64,000 nt of DNA from NCBI RefSeq assembly GCF_947491715.1, contig NZ_CANLKR010000008.1, forward strand, positions 62,001 to 126,000, given 5' to 3'. This stretch comes from an uncultured Shewanella sp. (lineage in GTDB: Bacteria; Pseudomonadota; Gammaproteobacteria; Enterobacterales; Shewanellaceae). The notes below the pieces were generated by a model, which saw nothing but the letters and a program-made list of their open reading frames with translations, made no database searches and had not been told where the DNA came from. The position numbers and the translations under genes are program-made. Positions 39,783 to 48,412 of this stretch are shown one piece after another; position 1 is the stretch's first letter; each line of letters starts with the position of its first letter.

Positions 39783-40041
39783 TTACTGGTAATGAAAACG
39801 CAGTGCAACGATCGTTAATTTATCTTGAGTGGCCTTATACACTAAACGAAGCTCATCTGTGATCCGCCTAAACCAGTAAACCCGATAGGTTCTCTTTTAA
39901 CCTTTCTGGCTTACCTATTCCTTCAAAGGTCATTCTTTTACAATCTTTAATGAGTAAGTTTATTCGTTTCAATATTTTCTTATCTTGTTGTTGCCAATAA
40001 AAGTAGTCATTCCAAGCATTATCTGAAAAAAGTAAATTCAT
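39783..40041 (-). pseudogene. yoeB: YoeB-type toxin gene with one-base frameshift
   Basis: Reading from ATG at 40041 gives NLLFSDNAWNDYFYWQQQD ... KPERLKENLSG, typical of the YoeB ribosome-dependent mRNA endonuclease. A single extra base near 39873-39883 then shifts the frame, giving TAG at 39868-39870 after 57 codons. In the shifted frame the expected C-terminus continues (WFRRITDELRLVYKA ... VALRFHYQ) to TAA at 39783. The conserved catalytic arginines and C-terminal histidine-tyrosine are in the lost part, so the toxin should be inactive unless the base is a sequencing error. It overlaps the antitoxin stop by 4 nt, as in intact operons. Confidence 0.85.
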
Positions 40042-40292
40042 TCGTCCAATAACTCTCGCTCTTGAGCCTGACCCTTTTCAACTTGTTGCACCGATCCTAG
40101 CAAGCGTTTTGCATTGACTGGATTTGACAGTAAGTATAAAGTTTCTTTCCAACTATTAAATTCAGACTCAGAAAACAGTACGACATTCTCAGCATCTCTA
40201 CGATGTATCACCACATGCTCACAATCATCAACCACACTGTCACAAACAGATTTAAAATTACTTCTTACCTCTATAAAACTATAAACAGCCAT
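40038..40292 (-). CDS. yefM: YefM-type antitoxin (Phd/YefM family)
   Basis: The start is the ATG at 40292, with GGAGGT just upstream; a GTG four codons earlier is less likely. The 84-aa protein (MAVYSFIEVRSNFKSVCDSV ... HVVIHRRDAENVVLFSESEF) has the Phd/YefM DNA-binding N-terminus and a toxin-binding tail (NAKRLLGSVQQVEKGQAQ). It normally neutralises YoeB and represses the operon. Here the toxin frame is broken, so the antitoxin may be an orphan. Confidence 0.92.
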   Translation of the reverse strand: MAVYSFIEVRSNFKSVCDSVVDDCEHVVIHRRDAENVVLFSESEFNSWKETLYLLSNPVNAKRLLGSVQQVEKGQAQERELLDE

Positions 40293-40305
40293 AAATACCT
40301 CCACA

Positions 40306-40363
40306 TGTACTATTTATTGTACGATTTAATATGAACACCCTCACTTGTACAGTTATAAGTACA
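40306..40363. promoter_or_regulatory. Probable YefM operator: two TGTAC-N8-GTAC sites
   Basis: Two sites, TGTAC-TATTTATT-GTAC (40306-40322) and TGTAC-AGTTATAA-GTACA (40346-40363), share the same spacing and lie just upstream of yefM. YefM-YoeB complexes are known to bind palindromes with a TGTACA core, so this is the likely autoregulatory site. Confidence 0.65.
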
Positions 40364-40493
40364 TCATTATTAGATTATTGATATCAGAGATATTGCTGCC
40401 ACTAGGGTATGCTCAAATTGCATAAGCAGAAATATAATCCCTTTCATTTACCTCTACAACAATGCATGATGAAATGAAAATGTTCACTATCAT

Positions 40494-40922
40494 TCAAAAT
40501 GTAAGTGATGCTGAAATTATTAACACATTCAGATTCTTATCGTTAAAAGCAATCCAGAGATAATCTTCAAGTTCATCGCTAAAATAGTCATTGTTTGTGC
40601 TCGCTTTAAACACTTGCCAGTCGCTATCTAATCCACCAATAAAAACAAGCTTGATAACGTGTTCAAACACATCATTTTTAAAGCCATCAGGGATCACATC
40701 ATTAGTACATCTAAATAATATATCATTGATTTTATTGCTAAAATTAGCAACTTTTCAGCCTGTGGCGTATTTATCATTAAGCTCACACACTTCAATACTG
40801 CCATCCCAATTCCCATAAAAATCGTCATGCTATGTTAATAGCTCTACTGATGCCTCAATTTTATTAGCCACTTTTTTATCTACTGTATAACGGCAAAAAT
40901 TGAATAGTAAGTAAAACACCAA
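40494..40922 (-). pseudogene. Decayed gene of unknown function with two in-frame stops
   Basis: One frame reads coherently from about 40922 to the stop at 40494 (LLVFYLLFNFCRYTVDKKVA ... DDFYGNWDGSIEVCEL ... KLVFIGGLDSDWQVFK ... LEDYLWIAFND). It is interrupted by TAG at 40830-40832 and TGA at 40755-40757, both verified in frame. The residue pattern on both sides of each stop looks like real protein (Trp, Asp, Gly and Cys in motifs), so this is probably a pseudogene of about 140 codons. The family is not recognised; an N-terminal hydrophobic segment suggests export or membrane anchoring. Confidence 0.55.
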
Positions 40923-41217
40923 TAAAACAAATCCTATTTCTCGAATTTAAATAATTAAGACTTGATTCAACCTAACTTGGGTTGATTCAGGTGTTGAACC
41001 ATCAAAAATGAAACCTTTCCTTATTGGACAACATTAGTAAATCATAAAAAAACAAAAAAATAACCACTTAAAGCCAAAAAAACACACAAATATAAATTAA
41101 TAAACACCAAGATAACTTTAACACAAACAAATAATTAACTATTATCTTTTTAGCTGCAATTCAGTAATCTACAAGTTAATATTTAATGATTCTACATTAA
41201 ATTATATAACACTATTT

Positions 41218-42363
41218 ATGACACTGAATATCGCTATTGCTGGCGCAGGTTTCACGGGAGCAATTATTGCTAACGAATTGGCTAAAGCAGGCCATCTAAT
41301 TACAGTTTATGAGCCTCGTCCGCATATTGCTGGTAACTGCTATTCCTCCAGAGATGCAGATAGTAATATTATGCAGCATCATTTTGGACCTCATATCTTC
41401 CACACAGATAAAGAACATATTTGGGAGTATGTTACAAAACTGGGCGAATTCATGCCATTTACTAATAGAGTAAAGGCAATGAGCCAAGGTCAGGTTTACT
41501 CTTTGCCTATAAATTTACATACAATCAATCAGTTTTTTAATGAACAAATGTCACCGAATGAAGCTAAAGATTTCATCGAAGCACAAACGGATATTAATAT
41601 TAATGAGCCTAAGAACTTTGAACAACAAGCGCAAAAAATGATTGGTGAGCCACTTTATGAGGCCTTTTTTAAACACTACACTATTAAGCAATGGGGTCGT
41701 TCACCTGATACTTTACCTGCGAGTATTTTAAAAAGATTACCCGTTAGATTTAATTACAATGATAACTATTTCAACCACCCTTTTCAGGGCATGCCTAAAG
41801 ATGGTTATACTCCATTAATAGAAAAATTATTAGATCACCCCAATATAACTCTCAAGCTTAATGCGAAATTCAGCACCACAATGAAAAGCGACTTTAATCA
41901 TACATTTTTTTCAGGGCCTTTAGATTCTTATTTTGAATACCGACTTGGAAGGTTACCTTATCGAACCCTAGATTTTTGTAAAGAACTTCATAAGGGCGAC
42001 TATCAAGGTAATGCCGTCGTTAATTATTGTGATAATAGTCAATCTTTTACCCGAATCAGCGAGCATAAACATTTTGCTCCTTGGGAGGAGCATACCCATA
42101 CAATAATATTCAAAGAATATAGTCGAGAGGCTACTCCAAATGACACCCCTTACTATCCTGTTAGGTTAAGCGAAAATAACTGCTTGTTAGAACGATACAT
42201 CTCACTTGCCAAACAACAACACAATATAACCTTCGTGGGTCGATTAGGCACATATCGTTATTTAGATATGGATACCACGATTGATGAAGCATTGATTACC
42301 AGCAAAATTTTCTTAGACAATCTAGCCATTAAGCAAAAAATGCCCGTTTTCACCGCTCAGTAA
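41218..42363 (+). CDS. glf: UDP-galactopyranose mutase
   Basis: A 381-aa flavoenzyme that interconverts UDP-galactopyranose and UDP-galactofuranose. It has the FAD-binding loop IAIAGAGFTGAIIANELA, the motif HHFGPHIFHT and FFKHYTIKQWGRSPDTLPASILKRLPVRFNYND, with arginines and tyrosines of the active site in place. The length is normal. No clear ribosome site is visible before the ATG. It is followed 23 bp later by a DUF707 gene, so galactofuranose is probably put into a surface glycan. Upstream (40,923-41,217) is very A+T-rich. Confidence 0.94.
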   Translation: MTLNIAIAGAGFTGAIIANELAKAGHLITVYEPRPHIAGNCYSSRDADSNIMQHHFGPHIFHTDKEHIWEYVTKLGEFMPFTNRVKAMSQGQVYSLPINLHTINQFFNEQMSPNEAKDFIEAQTDININEPKNFEQQAQKMIGEPLYEAFFKHYTIKQWGRSPDTLPASILKRLPVRFNYNDNYFNHPFQGMPKDGYTPLIEKLLDHPNITLKLNAKFSTTMKSDFNHTFFSGPLDSYFEYRLGRLPYRTLDFCKELHKGDYQGNAVVNYCDNSQSFTRISEHKHFAPWEEHTHTIIFKEYSREATPNDTPYYPVRLSENNCLLERYISLAKQQHNITFVGRLGTYRYLDMDTTIDEALITSKIFLDNLAIKQKMPVFTAQ

Positions 42364-42386
42364 TAATACTTTAGGATTTAATAAAT

Positions 42387-43208
42387 ATGAAAAGATTTTT
42401 AGTCATTGCCCGAGTAGGCGATAACTCATTGCATCCGTATTGGCTGGAAAATGCAGAGCCACATTTTGACTTGTTTTTAAGTTACTTCGGTGATAAACCT
42501 GAATATTATCGGGTTCAAGCAGATTATTACGAACAGGTAAAAGGTGGTAAATGGCCAATGATACATCAACTTATTGAGAAAAACTGGGAGCTTATTTCTC
42601 AATATGAAGCCGTTTGGCTTCCTGATGATGACATAATGACCGATGCTTGTAATATCAATAAAATGTTCACTTTGTTTGATAGTTTTCATTTAGCTCTCGC
42701 ACAACCAGCGCTAACAATGAACTCATACTTTTCCCATTCAAGCTTATTGCAGCAACCAAACTCAATACTACGCTTTTGTAATTTTGTTGAAGTGATGATG
42801 CCAATGTTCTCCGCTGATACGCTACGCTCCTTAAAAGCCACATTTGGTCAAAGTAGTTCTGGCTGGGGATTAGATTCCCTTTGGCCTTACCTTATTGATA
42901 ATAAAAATTATAAAAAAATTGCTATTATCGATACTATCTCGGTAACTCACACTCGTCCTGTGGGTGGTGAACTATATAAGCTTAACCCAGAACTATCACC
43001 AAAAAAAGATGCGCAACAACTACAAACTTTATATCCGCAGTTCAATATTAGTCGTCGCTATTCACCAAATAAATTTAAAGTTTTCTGTCAAATTTCAATA
43101 TCACGCCTTAACACCTCTTTGATTGCCAGCATTAAAGGCAAGTTACAACGTATTTTTTCAAAATATAAGGCTAAAACTCATCCAAAGTATCCTCAGGTTA
43201 GATCATAA
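42387..43208 (+). CDS. DUF707 family protein, probable glycosyltransferase
   Basis: A 273-aa protein starting MKRFLVIARVGDNSLHPYWL. It has a GT-A-like metal motif WLPDDDIMTDACNI and the family motif SSSGWGLDSLWPYL, then VTHTRPVG. These are typical of DUF707 proteins, thought to be glycosyltransferases. The operon with glf suggests transfer or modification of galactofuranose-containing glycans. No flippase, polymerase or other sugar genes are near, so the acceptor is unknown. Confidence 0.75.
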   Translation: MKRFLVIARVGDNSLHPYWLENAEPHFDLFLSYFGDKPEYYRVQADYYEQVKGGKWPMIHQLIEKNWELISQYEAVWLPDDDIMTDACNINKMFTLFDSFHLALAQPALTMNSYFSHSSLLQQPNSILRFCNFVEVMMPMFSADTLRSLKATFGQSSSGWGLDSLWPYLIDNKNYKKIAIIDTISVTHTRPVGGELYKLNPELSPKKDAQQLQTLYPQFNISRRYSPNKFKVFCQISISRLNTSLIASIKGKLQRIFSKYKAKTHPKYPQVRS

Positions 43209-43618
43209 TGCCAAAATGCTTATTATCAATCATAATTAATTTTAAAATACTAAATACAACTAATAAGGCATGATCTCTTTCTCTGTCAACGCGATGTAAT
43301 TACAATAAAAGTCACACCTGCGAATATGTGTAATTCGCAGGTCAATTATAGCACTATGAACATTTCGGCTAACGGAAAGGCTGACAATTATAGATAAAAG
43401 AATAAAAATCAACTTTAATAATACCTATGATAATCCATCTCATCACTGATAGAAAACACTCTAATTTTATCTTTTTCTTTTTGCTCTTAACACCTAGTTT
43501 GAATATAACAATAACCATCAAAGGCAGGGCGAAGGTTACAATAGTCACCGCTTTGAGCGCGAAAGATGGACGTCGAGCTGGCAGTTAAACATGAAGGTTG
43601 TTGGTTTTCATTTGAGCC
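43209..43618. other. Non-coding region downstream of the DUF707 gene
   Basis: About 400 bp without a convincing ORF; the right end grades into the repeat cluster. Confidence 0.5.
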
Positions 43619-43819
43619 TATAGGGCCAAAAATATTCCCGACATTTTAAGGCATTCCCTGCTATCCAGGCAGGTCAGATATTCACAGAGCATTACTTTTG
43701 TATTTACACAAAAGCCTGTGGCAGGCAATTGATACCCATTAAGGTTAAATTATCTACAGCCCGACCAAACACATCAACAACCTACAATGAAAGCATACTA
43801 CCTTGGGCTATCAATACCG
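43619..43819. repeat. Intergenic repeat cluster, unit 1 (degenerate)
   Basis: It contains TATAGGGCCAAAAATATTCC, CCTGCTATCCAGGCAGGTCA, GGCAGGCAATTGATACC and ATTAAGGTTAAATTATC, followed by ATCAACAACCTACAATG and CTTGGGCTATCAA. The first three blocks recur in unit 2 and the last ones in unit 3. Confidence 0.7.
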
Positions 43820-43898
43820 ATTACAATCACTTCTAATAAATGACCTGATAGCTTCAATTACCTCAAATCGAAGCAGCGCATTGCTTTTTGCTTTTAAA

Positions 43899-44080
43899 AT
43901 CCAGTGTAAACACGGTTGTGACCGTCCGTGACAAGGACGTCACGGCCGAAGCTATAGGGCCGAAAATGTTCCCGACATTTTCAGGCATTTCCTGCTATCC
44001 ATGCTGGTCAGATACTTGCGCTGTGTCACAAACGAGTTTGCACATCAACCTGCGGCGGCAATTGATTCAACTTAAGTATT
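43899..44080. repeat. Intergenic repeat cluster, unit 2
   Basis: The best preserved unit. A GACCGTCCGTGAC-AAG-GACGTCACGGCC hairpin-like start is followed by CTATAGGGCCGAAAATGTTC, CCTGCTATCCATGC and ACCTGCGGCGGCAATTGATT. Open frames here are not supported as genes. Confidence 0.7.
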
Positions 44081-44270
44081 ATCATTCGAATACACAGGCC
44101 CAATACCTAAAGAGTCAAAATCTCACTTATCTTCAATTAAGCGCAGCTTAATCCATCAAAATGTCGCCAGCCTTCATTCAAAGGCAGCACTCACTATCAA
44201 AGCATAAACAATCGAACCTGATCACAAGTAAATACCAATTTCGAAAAAAAAGCATCAATTTTTCTTTTAG

Positions 44271-44470
44271 ATCAGTGTAGATACAATTTTTAGCTTCCAA
44301 AACAGGGATGTTTTGGCAGAGTCCACAAGGAAGTGCTTGTGACGTCTCAAAAATGGATCTGCACAAAAACCTGCGGCAGCAATTAATACCTATTAAGGTA
44401 AAATTATCCAAACCCAATCAAAAATAGATAGATCAACAACCCACGCATGCAACTTTGGGTTATCAAGGTA
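44271..44470. repeat. Intergenic repeat cluster, unit 3 (degenerate)
   Basis: It contains ACCTGCGGCAGCAATTAATA, ATTAAGGTAAAATTATCC, ATCAACAACCCACGCATG and CTTTGGGTTATCAAGGT, matching the right part of unit 1 and the middle of unit 2. Confidence 0.65.
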
Positions 44471-44473
44471 AGC

Positions 44474-44674
44474 CTAATCAGGTTTAAACACCCCAATCAC
44501 ATCACCTGTGGCTTTTTTCTCGATTTTTTCATCAGTTTGCTGCTCACGGTAATCGCACTCAACGCACTCTACGGTTTCAATGCCGTTCTCTTTAAATAAA
44601 ACAATACTCTCTTTTGCTTTACATTTTGGGCATTTAGCACCGGCGACAAACCGCTTTTTAATTTTGGTATTCAC
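44474..44674 (-). CDS. yheV: YheV-family putative zinc-ribbon protein
   Basis: A 66-aa protein, MNTKIKKRFVAGAKCPKCKA ... VECVECDYRE, with two CxxC pairs (CPKC, CVEC) that form a rubredoxin-like zinc knuckle. The family is small and its function unknown. It is divergent from yheS, with which it is commonly neighbouring in gammaproteobacteria, which supports the assignment. Confidence 0.9.
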   Translation of the reverse strand: MNTKIKKRFVAGAKCPKCKAKESIVLFKENGIETVECVECDYREQQTDEKIEKKATGDVIGVFKPD

Positions 44675-44826
44675 GCTAAGCTAACTCAGTGATGTTTAAT
44701 ATCCACTATTTTGCCATAAAAACTTACCGAATATGCACTATTTATACTCTGTTGGTAGAAGTTAGGCCCATTTCTGAGCTATTATCTCTGTCCCATTTAT
44801 TTCAGATCTCATTCAAGTCATCATCC

Positions 44827-46737
44827 ATGATAAGTATCAATCAAGCACAACTTATTCGAGGTTCAAAAACCTTATTAAATGAGACTTCGCTCACCATTTA
44901 TCCCGGCCATAAAGTCGGATTAGTGGGCGCGAACGGTACGGGTAAGTCTTCTTTATTAGCGCTTATTTTAGGACAGGTTCACTTAGATAAAGGCGACATT
45001 AACGTCCCCAGTGGCTGGGAAATTGCCACTGTGGCTCAAGAAACCCCCGCTCTTGATGTCTCTGCTATCAATTATGTCATTGATGGTGATTTGGAATATC
45101 GACAACTTGAGGCTGAATTAGACAAAGCACAAAGAGAGGATAATGGCCATAATATTGCCGTTATTCATGGCAAAATTGATGCTATTGGTGGTTATGCCAT
45201 TCACTCTCGCGCCGCAAGTTTGTTAGCGGGGCTAGGATTTAGCGAAGCCAAACAAAATGATCCTGTAAAGAGTTTTTCTGGGGGCTGGCGCATGCGCTTG
45301 AACCTCGCACAAGCACTGCTGTGTCGCTCGGATTTATTATTACTCGATGAGCCCACTAACCACCTTGATTTAGATACCATGTATTGGTTAGAAGGTTGGA
45401 TTAAAGCCTACCAAGGCACGCTAATATTAATCAGCCATGACAGAGATTTTATCGACGGTATTGTGGATGAAATTGTGCATGTTGAAAACCAAAAACTCAA
45501 TTATTACAAAGGCAATTATACCGCTTTTGAACGCATTCGCGCCGAACGCATGGCTCAGCAACAAGTGGCTTTTGAACGCCAACAGAAAGAGCGGGCTCAT
45601 ATGCAATCTTTTGTGGACCGCTTTCGCTATAAAGCCAGCAAAGCCAAACAAGCCCAAAGTCGCTTAAAAGCGTTAGAACGTATGGCTGAGTTACTGCCTT
45701 CTCATGCTGATAGCCAATTTTCGATGGCTTTTAGAAAGCCCGACGCCTTGCCTAATCCATTGGTAACCATGGAGCAAGTGTCAGTAGGCTATGGCGATAC
45801 GGAGATTTTAAAGCGGGTACACCTTAACTTAGTACCTGGCGCCAGAATTGGTTTGCTCGGCCGAAATGGTGCAGGTAAATCAACCCTGATTAAGCTGTTA
45901 TCTGAAGAGCTTAAGCCCATGACAGGAAAGTATGAAACCAACCCTGGACTCAACATAGGTTACTTTGCTCAACACCAATTGGAGTTTTTACGCTTAGATG
46001 ACTCGCCATTACAACATCTGATGCGCCTCGCGCCCACAAAACGTGAACAAGAACTTAGGGATTTCTTAGGCGGCTATGGTTTTAATGGTGAAATGGCGCT
46101 GGCGCCAGTTAGACCGTTTTCCGGTGGTGAAAAAGCCCGCTTGGTATTGGCTTTATTAGTATGGCAGCGCCCTAACTTATTATTACTCGATGAGCCGACC
46201 AACCACTTAGATTTAGAGATGCGCCATGCCCTCACCTTGGCATTGCAAACCTTTGAAGGAGCAATGATCATTGTCTCGCACGATAGGCATTTACTTCGCC
46301 TGAGCTGCAGTGATTATTATTTAGTGGACCAAGGTGAAGTGCGCAGCTTTAATGGGGATTTAGATGATTATCACCAATGGCTACTGGATGCCGCCAAAGA
46401 AGAAAATAAAAAGCTAGCCAGTATGGATGCCACACCTGCTCAAGATAAAAAACAACAAAAAAGAATAGAAGCAGAGTTACGTAAACAACTTTCGCCCATT
46501 AAGAAACAGCAAACTAAATTGGAAAAGCAGCAGCAAAAAGCCAGCGATAGACTGATCGCTCTTGAAGCGCAACTGGCAGAAACCAGCCTTTATGATGCGG
46601 ATAACAAAGCGCAATTAACACAGGTACTCACAGAGCGCACCCAGTTAACTCAAGACTTAGAGGCCAGTGAAATGGAGTGGCTGACGTTGCAAGAGCAAAT
46701 AGAAGACATAGAGCAAGCGGCGAGCATAAACGGCTAA
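44827..46737 (+). CDS. yheS: ABC-F family ATPase YheS
   Basis: The start is the ATG at 44827 (MISINQAQLIRGSKTLLNET); the longer frame from 44689 adds 46 unconserved residues. The 636-aa soluble protein has two ABC domains (Walker A GANGTGKSS and GRNGAGKST, signatures SFSGGWRMRL and PFSGGEKARL, Walker B LLLDEPTNHLDL twice). An interdomain linker rich in Arg/Lys and a C-terminal coiled coil (about 545-630) are also present. There are no membrane segments. ABC-F proteins act on ribosomes, resolving stalled translation. Its stop is immediately followed by the MITE-like element. Confidence 0.95.
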   Translation: MISINQAQLIRGSKTLLNETSLTIYPGHKVGLVGANGTGKSSLLALILGQVHLDKGDINVPSGWEIATVAQETPALDVSAINYVIDGDLEYRQLEAELDKAQREDNGHNIAVIHGKIDAIGGYAIHSRAASLLAGLGFSEAKQNDPVKSFSGGWRMRLNLAQALLCRSDLLLLDEPTNHLDLDTMYWLEGWIKAYQGTLILISHDRDFIDGIVDEIVHVENQKLNYYKGNYTAFERIRAERMAQQQVAFERQQKERAHMQSFVDRFRYKASKAKQAQSRLKALERMAELLPSHADSQFSMAFRKPDALPNPLVTMEQVSVGYGDTEILKRVHLNLVPGARIGLLGRNGAGKSTLIKLLSEELKPMTGKYETNPGLNIGYFAQHQLEFLRLDDSPLQHLMRLAPTKREQELRDFLGGYGFNGEMALAPVRPFSGGEKARLVLALLVWQRPNLLLLDEPTNHLDLEMRHALTLALQTFEGAMIIVSHDRHLLRLSCSDYYLVDQGEVRSFNGDLDDYHQWLLDAAKEENKKLASMDATPAQDKKQQKRIEAELRKQLSPIKKQQTKLEKQQQKASDRLIALEAQLAETSLYDADNKAQLTQVLTERTQLTQDLEASEMEWLTLQEQIEDIEQAASING

Positions 46738-46738
46738 T

Positions 46739-47007
46739 CTATACCCGTGATACTTGAAGATGCATGTTTTCAGAGCCTGTAAAAGTGCCTAATTCAAGGC
46801 GTATTATTGCAAGAATGCTTATTGCCTTTTAAGGTGATGCAACGCAGAAGTAGGTGATTTTACAGGCTCCCAAAGGGCTGGTTTAAAAGCCTTTTACACT
46901 GCGTTATTGAACATCAGCTTAGAATGACTAGGCACGCTGTTCAAAGCCTTGCCTAAAAGGCTTTTAATTTCAGCTGAATCCTGCATCTTCAAGTATCACG
47001 GGTATAG
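46739..47007. mobile_element. MITE-like element, copy 2 (inverted relative to copy 1)
   Basis: A 269-bp non-coding element bounded by a perfect 26-bp terminal inverted repeat (46739-46764 and 46982-47007; core ATACCCGTGATACTTGAAG). Its reverse complement aligns with copy 1 at 3997-4262 over the whole length with scattered substitutions. Inner inverted repeats (GAGCCTGTAAAA / TTTTACAGGCTC) let the RNA fold into a long hairpin. It starts 2 bp after the yheS stop, so it may end yheS transcripts. Confidence 0.85.
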
Positions 47008-47070
47008 CTAGTTAAAATAGACAGTGAATTGAGCAAGAGAAACGATTAATTCAAAGGTAAAGGATCCCTC

Positions 47071-47574
47071 ATGCAACAAGCGCATACACTCAAGCAGTTC
47101 AAACATAAAGTTGTGCAGTCTTTATGGCATGAGTGCGACGCCCTTTATGCGCGGGATCCTAAGGGCTATATTGCCCTTCAAGATTCTTATCAACTCAACA
47201 TCAATTTACTGTTACTGGCCCAATGGCTAGATAATTTATGTATTGATCATCAATATCTTAATTTAAATAGCGTCATTTGGTCTGAGCTCAACAATAAAGT
47301 GCAAGCGCATGATCAAGACACGCTCATCCCCTTTAGGCAACACAGGCGAGCGAGTAAAAAGACGCTATCAAGCGGTGACTATCAGCACATGCTAAAAAAA
47401 GAGCTGCAATTAGAGCGACAAACACAGCAATTTATCCTCACTTTACTTGAACACATCCTCTTTCAATCTCAAAATATTGATGCGCTTTTAAGCCACAGTA
47501 TAGAAAGCAATCTTGATAATTACTTAAGTGTGTTTAAGTTACATCGTCGAGATTGTCCAGTATTAAATCGCTAA
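47071..47574 (+). CDS. DUF2390 (TIGR02444) family protein
   Basis: A 167-aa protein. The N-terminal part SLWHECDALYARDPKGYIALQDSYQLNINLLLLAQWLD matches the family pattern (LWxxxxxLYxxxGVxxxxLxLQDxxGxxVNLLLxxxWL). The rest is helical and charged. The ATG at 47071 has AAAGGA upstream. The family is often found beside yheS; its function is unknown. Confidence 0.82.
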   Translation: MQQAHTLKQFKHKVVQSLWHECDALYARDPKGYIALQDSYQLNINLLLLAQWLDNLCIDHQYLNLNSVIWSELNNKVQAHDQDTLIPFRQHRRASKKTLSSGDYQHMLKKELQLERQTQQFILTLLEHILFQSQNIDALLSHSIESNLDNYLSVFKLHRRDCPVLNR

Positions 47575-47599
47575 TATATACCAAAAGAATACCGACATC

Positions 47600-48187
47600 T
47601 TATGGCTGCGACACAGGCGTTAACGCTTGTTGGCTGTTTTCATCAATAATACACTGTGATAATTTTGCACTCAGACTGTCTAAAAAACTGTCTGCCACAT
47701 CAAAGGTTTTATGAGTGGTTACGGTAAATGGACGCGTAATTTTCTGCCCGTCATTCACTATTGTGAGCTGGCCCGTTAACGTTAATTGGTTCCATAACCA
47801 ACTCCGCTCAATATCGTTAAACTGAAAGTCAAAGACAGGAGATGATAAAGTTTGATTGCTTACCGTGCTGGCATCTCCTTGACTCTGACTGGATAACAAG
47901 CGAAATTGAATGGCTTTATCGGTAAAATCTTTTTCTAGTTGCTCAAGTAGAACAGACCCTTCCCCCGTTAATTTATCCGCGTCAGGTGCAATATTTAGCC
48001 GTACAGCATACTGGGTATTGTCAAATGGAATAGCAATGGGGCAAGTATTGATTTCGGTTTCGGTCCCTCTAAGCTGACCAATGCCTTTTCGAGCCACCAT
48101 AATGCAGCCCGATAAACTCAATAAACAAAAAGCGAAAAAAAGTGATTTTATGACAGAAAAAAATAGAAATTTCATCTTGGGCGACAT
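47600..48187 (-). CDS. Putative outer-membrane lipoprotein, unknown function
   Basis: A 195-aa protein. A signal peptide with lipobox LLSLSGC (about residues 22-28) is followed by a ~165-residue beta-rich mature part with two further cysteines (TCPIAI and SQCIID). I do not recognise a family. The second residue after the lipobox cysteine is not aspartate, so outer-membrane sorting is expected. Start ATG at 48187; another in-frame ATG is four codons later. Confidence 0.65.
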   Translation of the reverse strand: MSPKMKFLFFSVIKSLFFAFCLLSLSGCIMVARKGIGQLRGTETEINTCPIAIPFDNTQYAVRLNIAPDADKLTGEGSVLLEQLEKDFTDKAIQFRLLSSQSQGDASTVSNQTLSSPVFDFQFNDIERSWLWNQLTLTGQLTIVNDGQKITRPFTVTTHKTFDVADSFLDSLSAKLSQCIIDENSQQALTPVSQP

Positions 48188-48352
48188 TGAAAATCCAGTA
48201 ACAAAACAGACTGACAGACTAAGTTAATGAAAATTAATGTTCAACAAAGATGATGATATTGAGATACTGATGACGATACTTATTACAACAAGTTGATTAA
48301 ATAACAACCTTTCAGCAATAAAGAGCATGGTTATCAATTTCATTTGAAAACA

Positions 48353-48388
48353 TAACATTCACCTCGGTCATGACCGAGGTGAATGTTA
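48353..48388. other. 36-bp perfect palindrome
   Basis: The left arm TAACATTCACCTCGGTCA is followed directly by its exact reverse complement, with no loop bases. It lies 24 bp beyond the S9 peptidase stop. It has no T run, so it is an extreme hairpin rather than a standard terminator; the central CCTCGGTCATGACCGAGG may be a protein-binding site. Confidence 0.8.
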
Positions 48389-48412
48389 GCAACACGCTGA
48401 CGCTCGATGATA

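Noticed and set aside
39868-39885. GGGTTTA heptamer at the yoeB frameshift looked like a programmed -1 slippery site (G GGT TTA)
   Set aside because: The rest of the toxin lies in the +1 frame, so a -1 slip would not restore it; a simple one-base insertion explains the data.
43888-44417. Two short ORFs (87 and 79 codons) in the 44-kb region
   Set aside because: Both lie within the repeat units and use sequence that recurs between units; no coding signature.
44689-44826. N-terminal extension of YheS from GTG at 44689
   Set aside because: The extra 46 residues do not look like ABC-F sequence; the ATG at 44827 gives the normal N-terminus and length.
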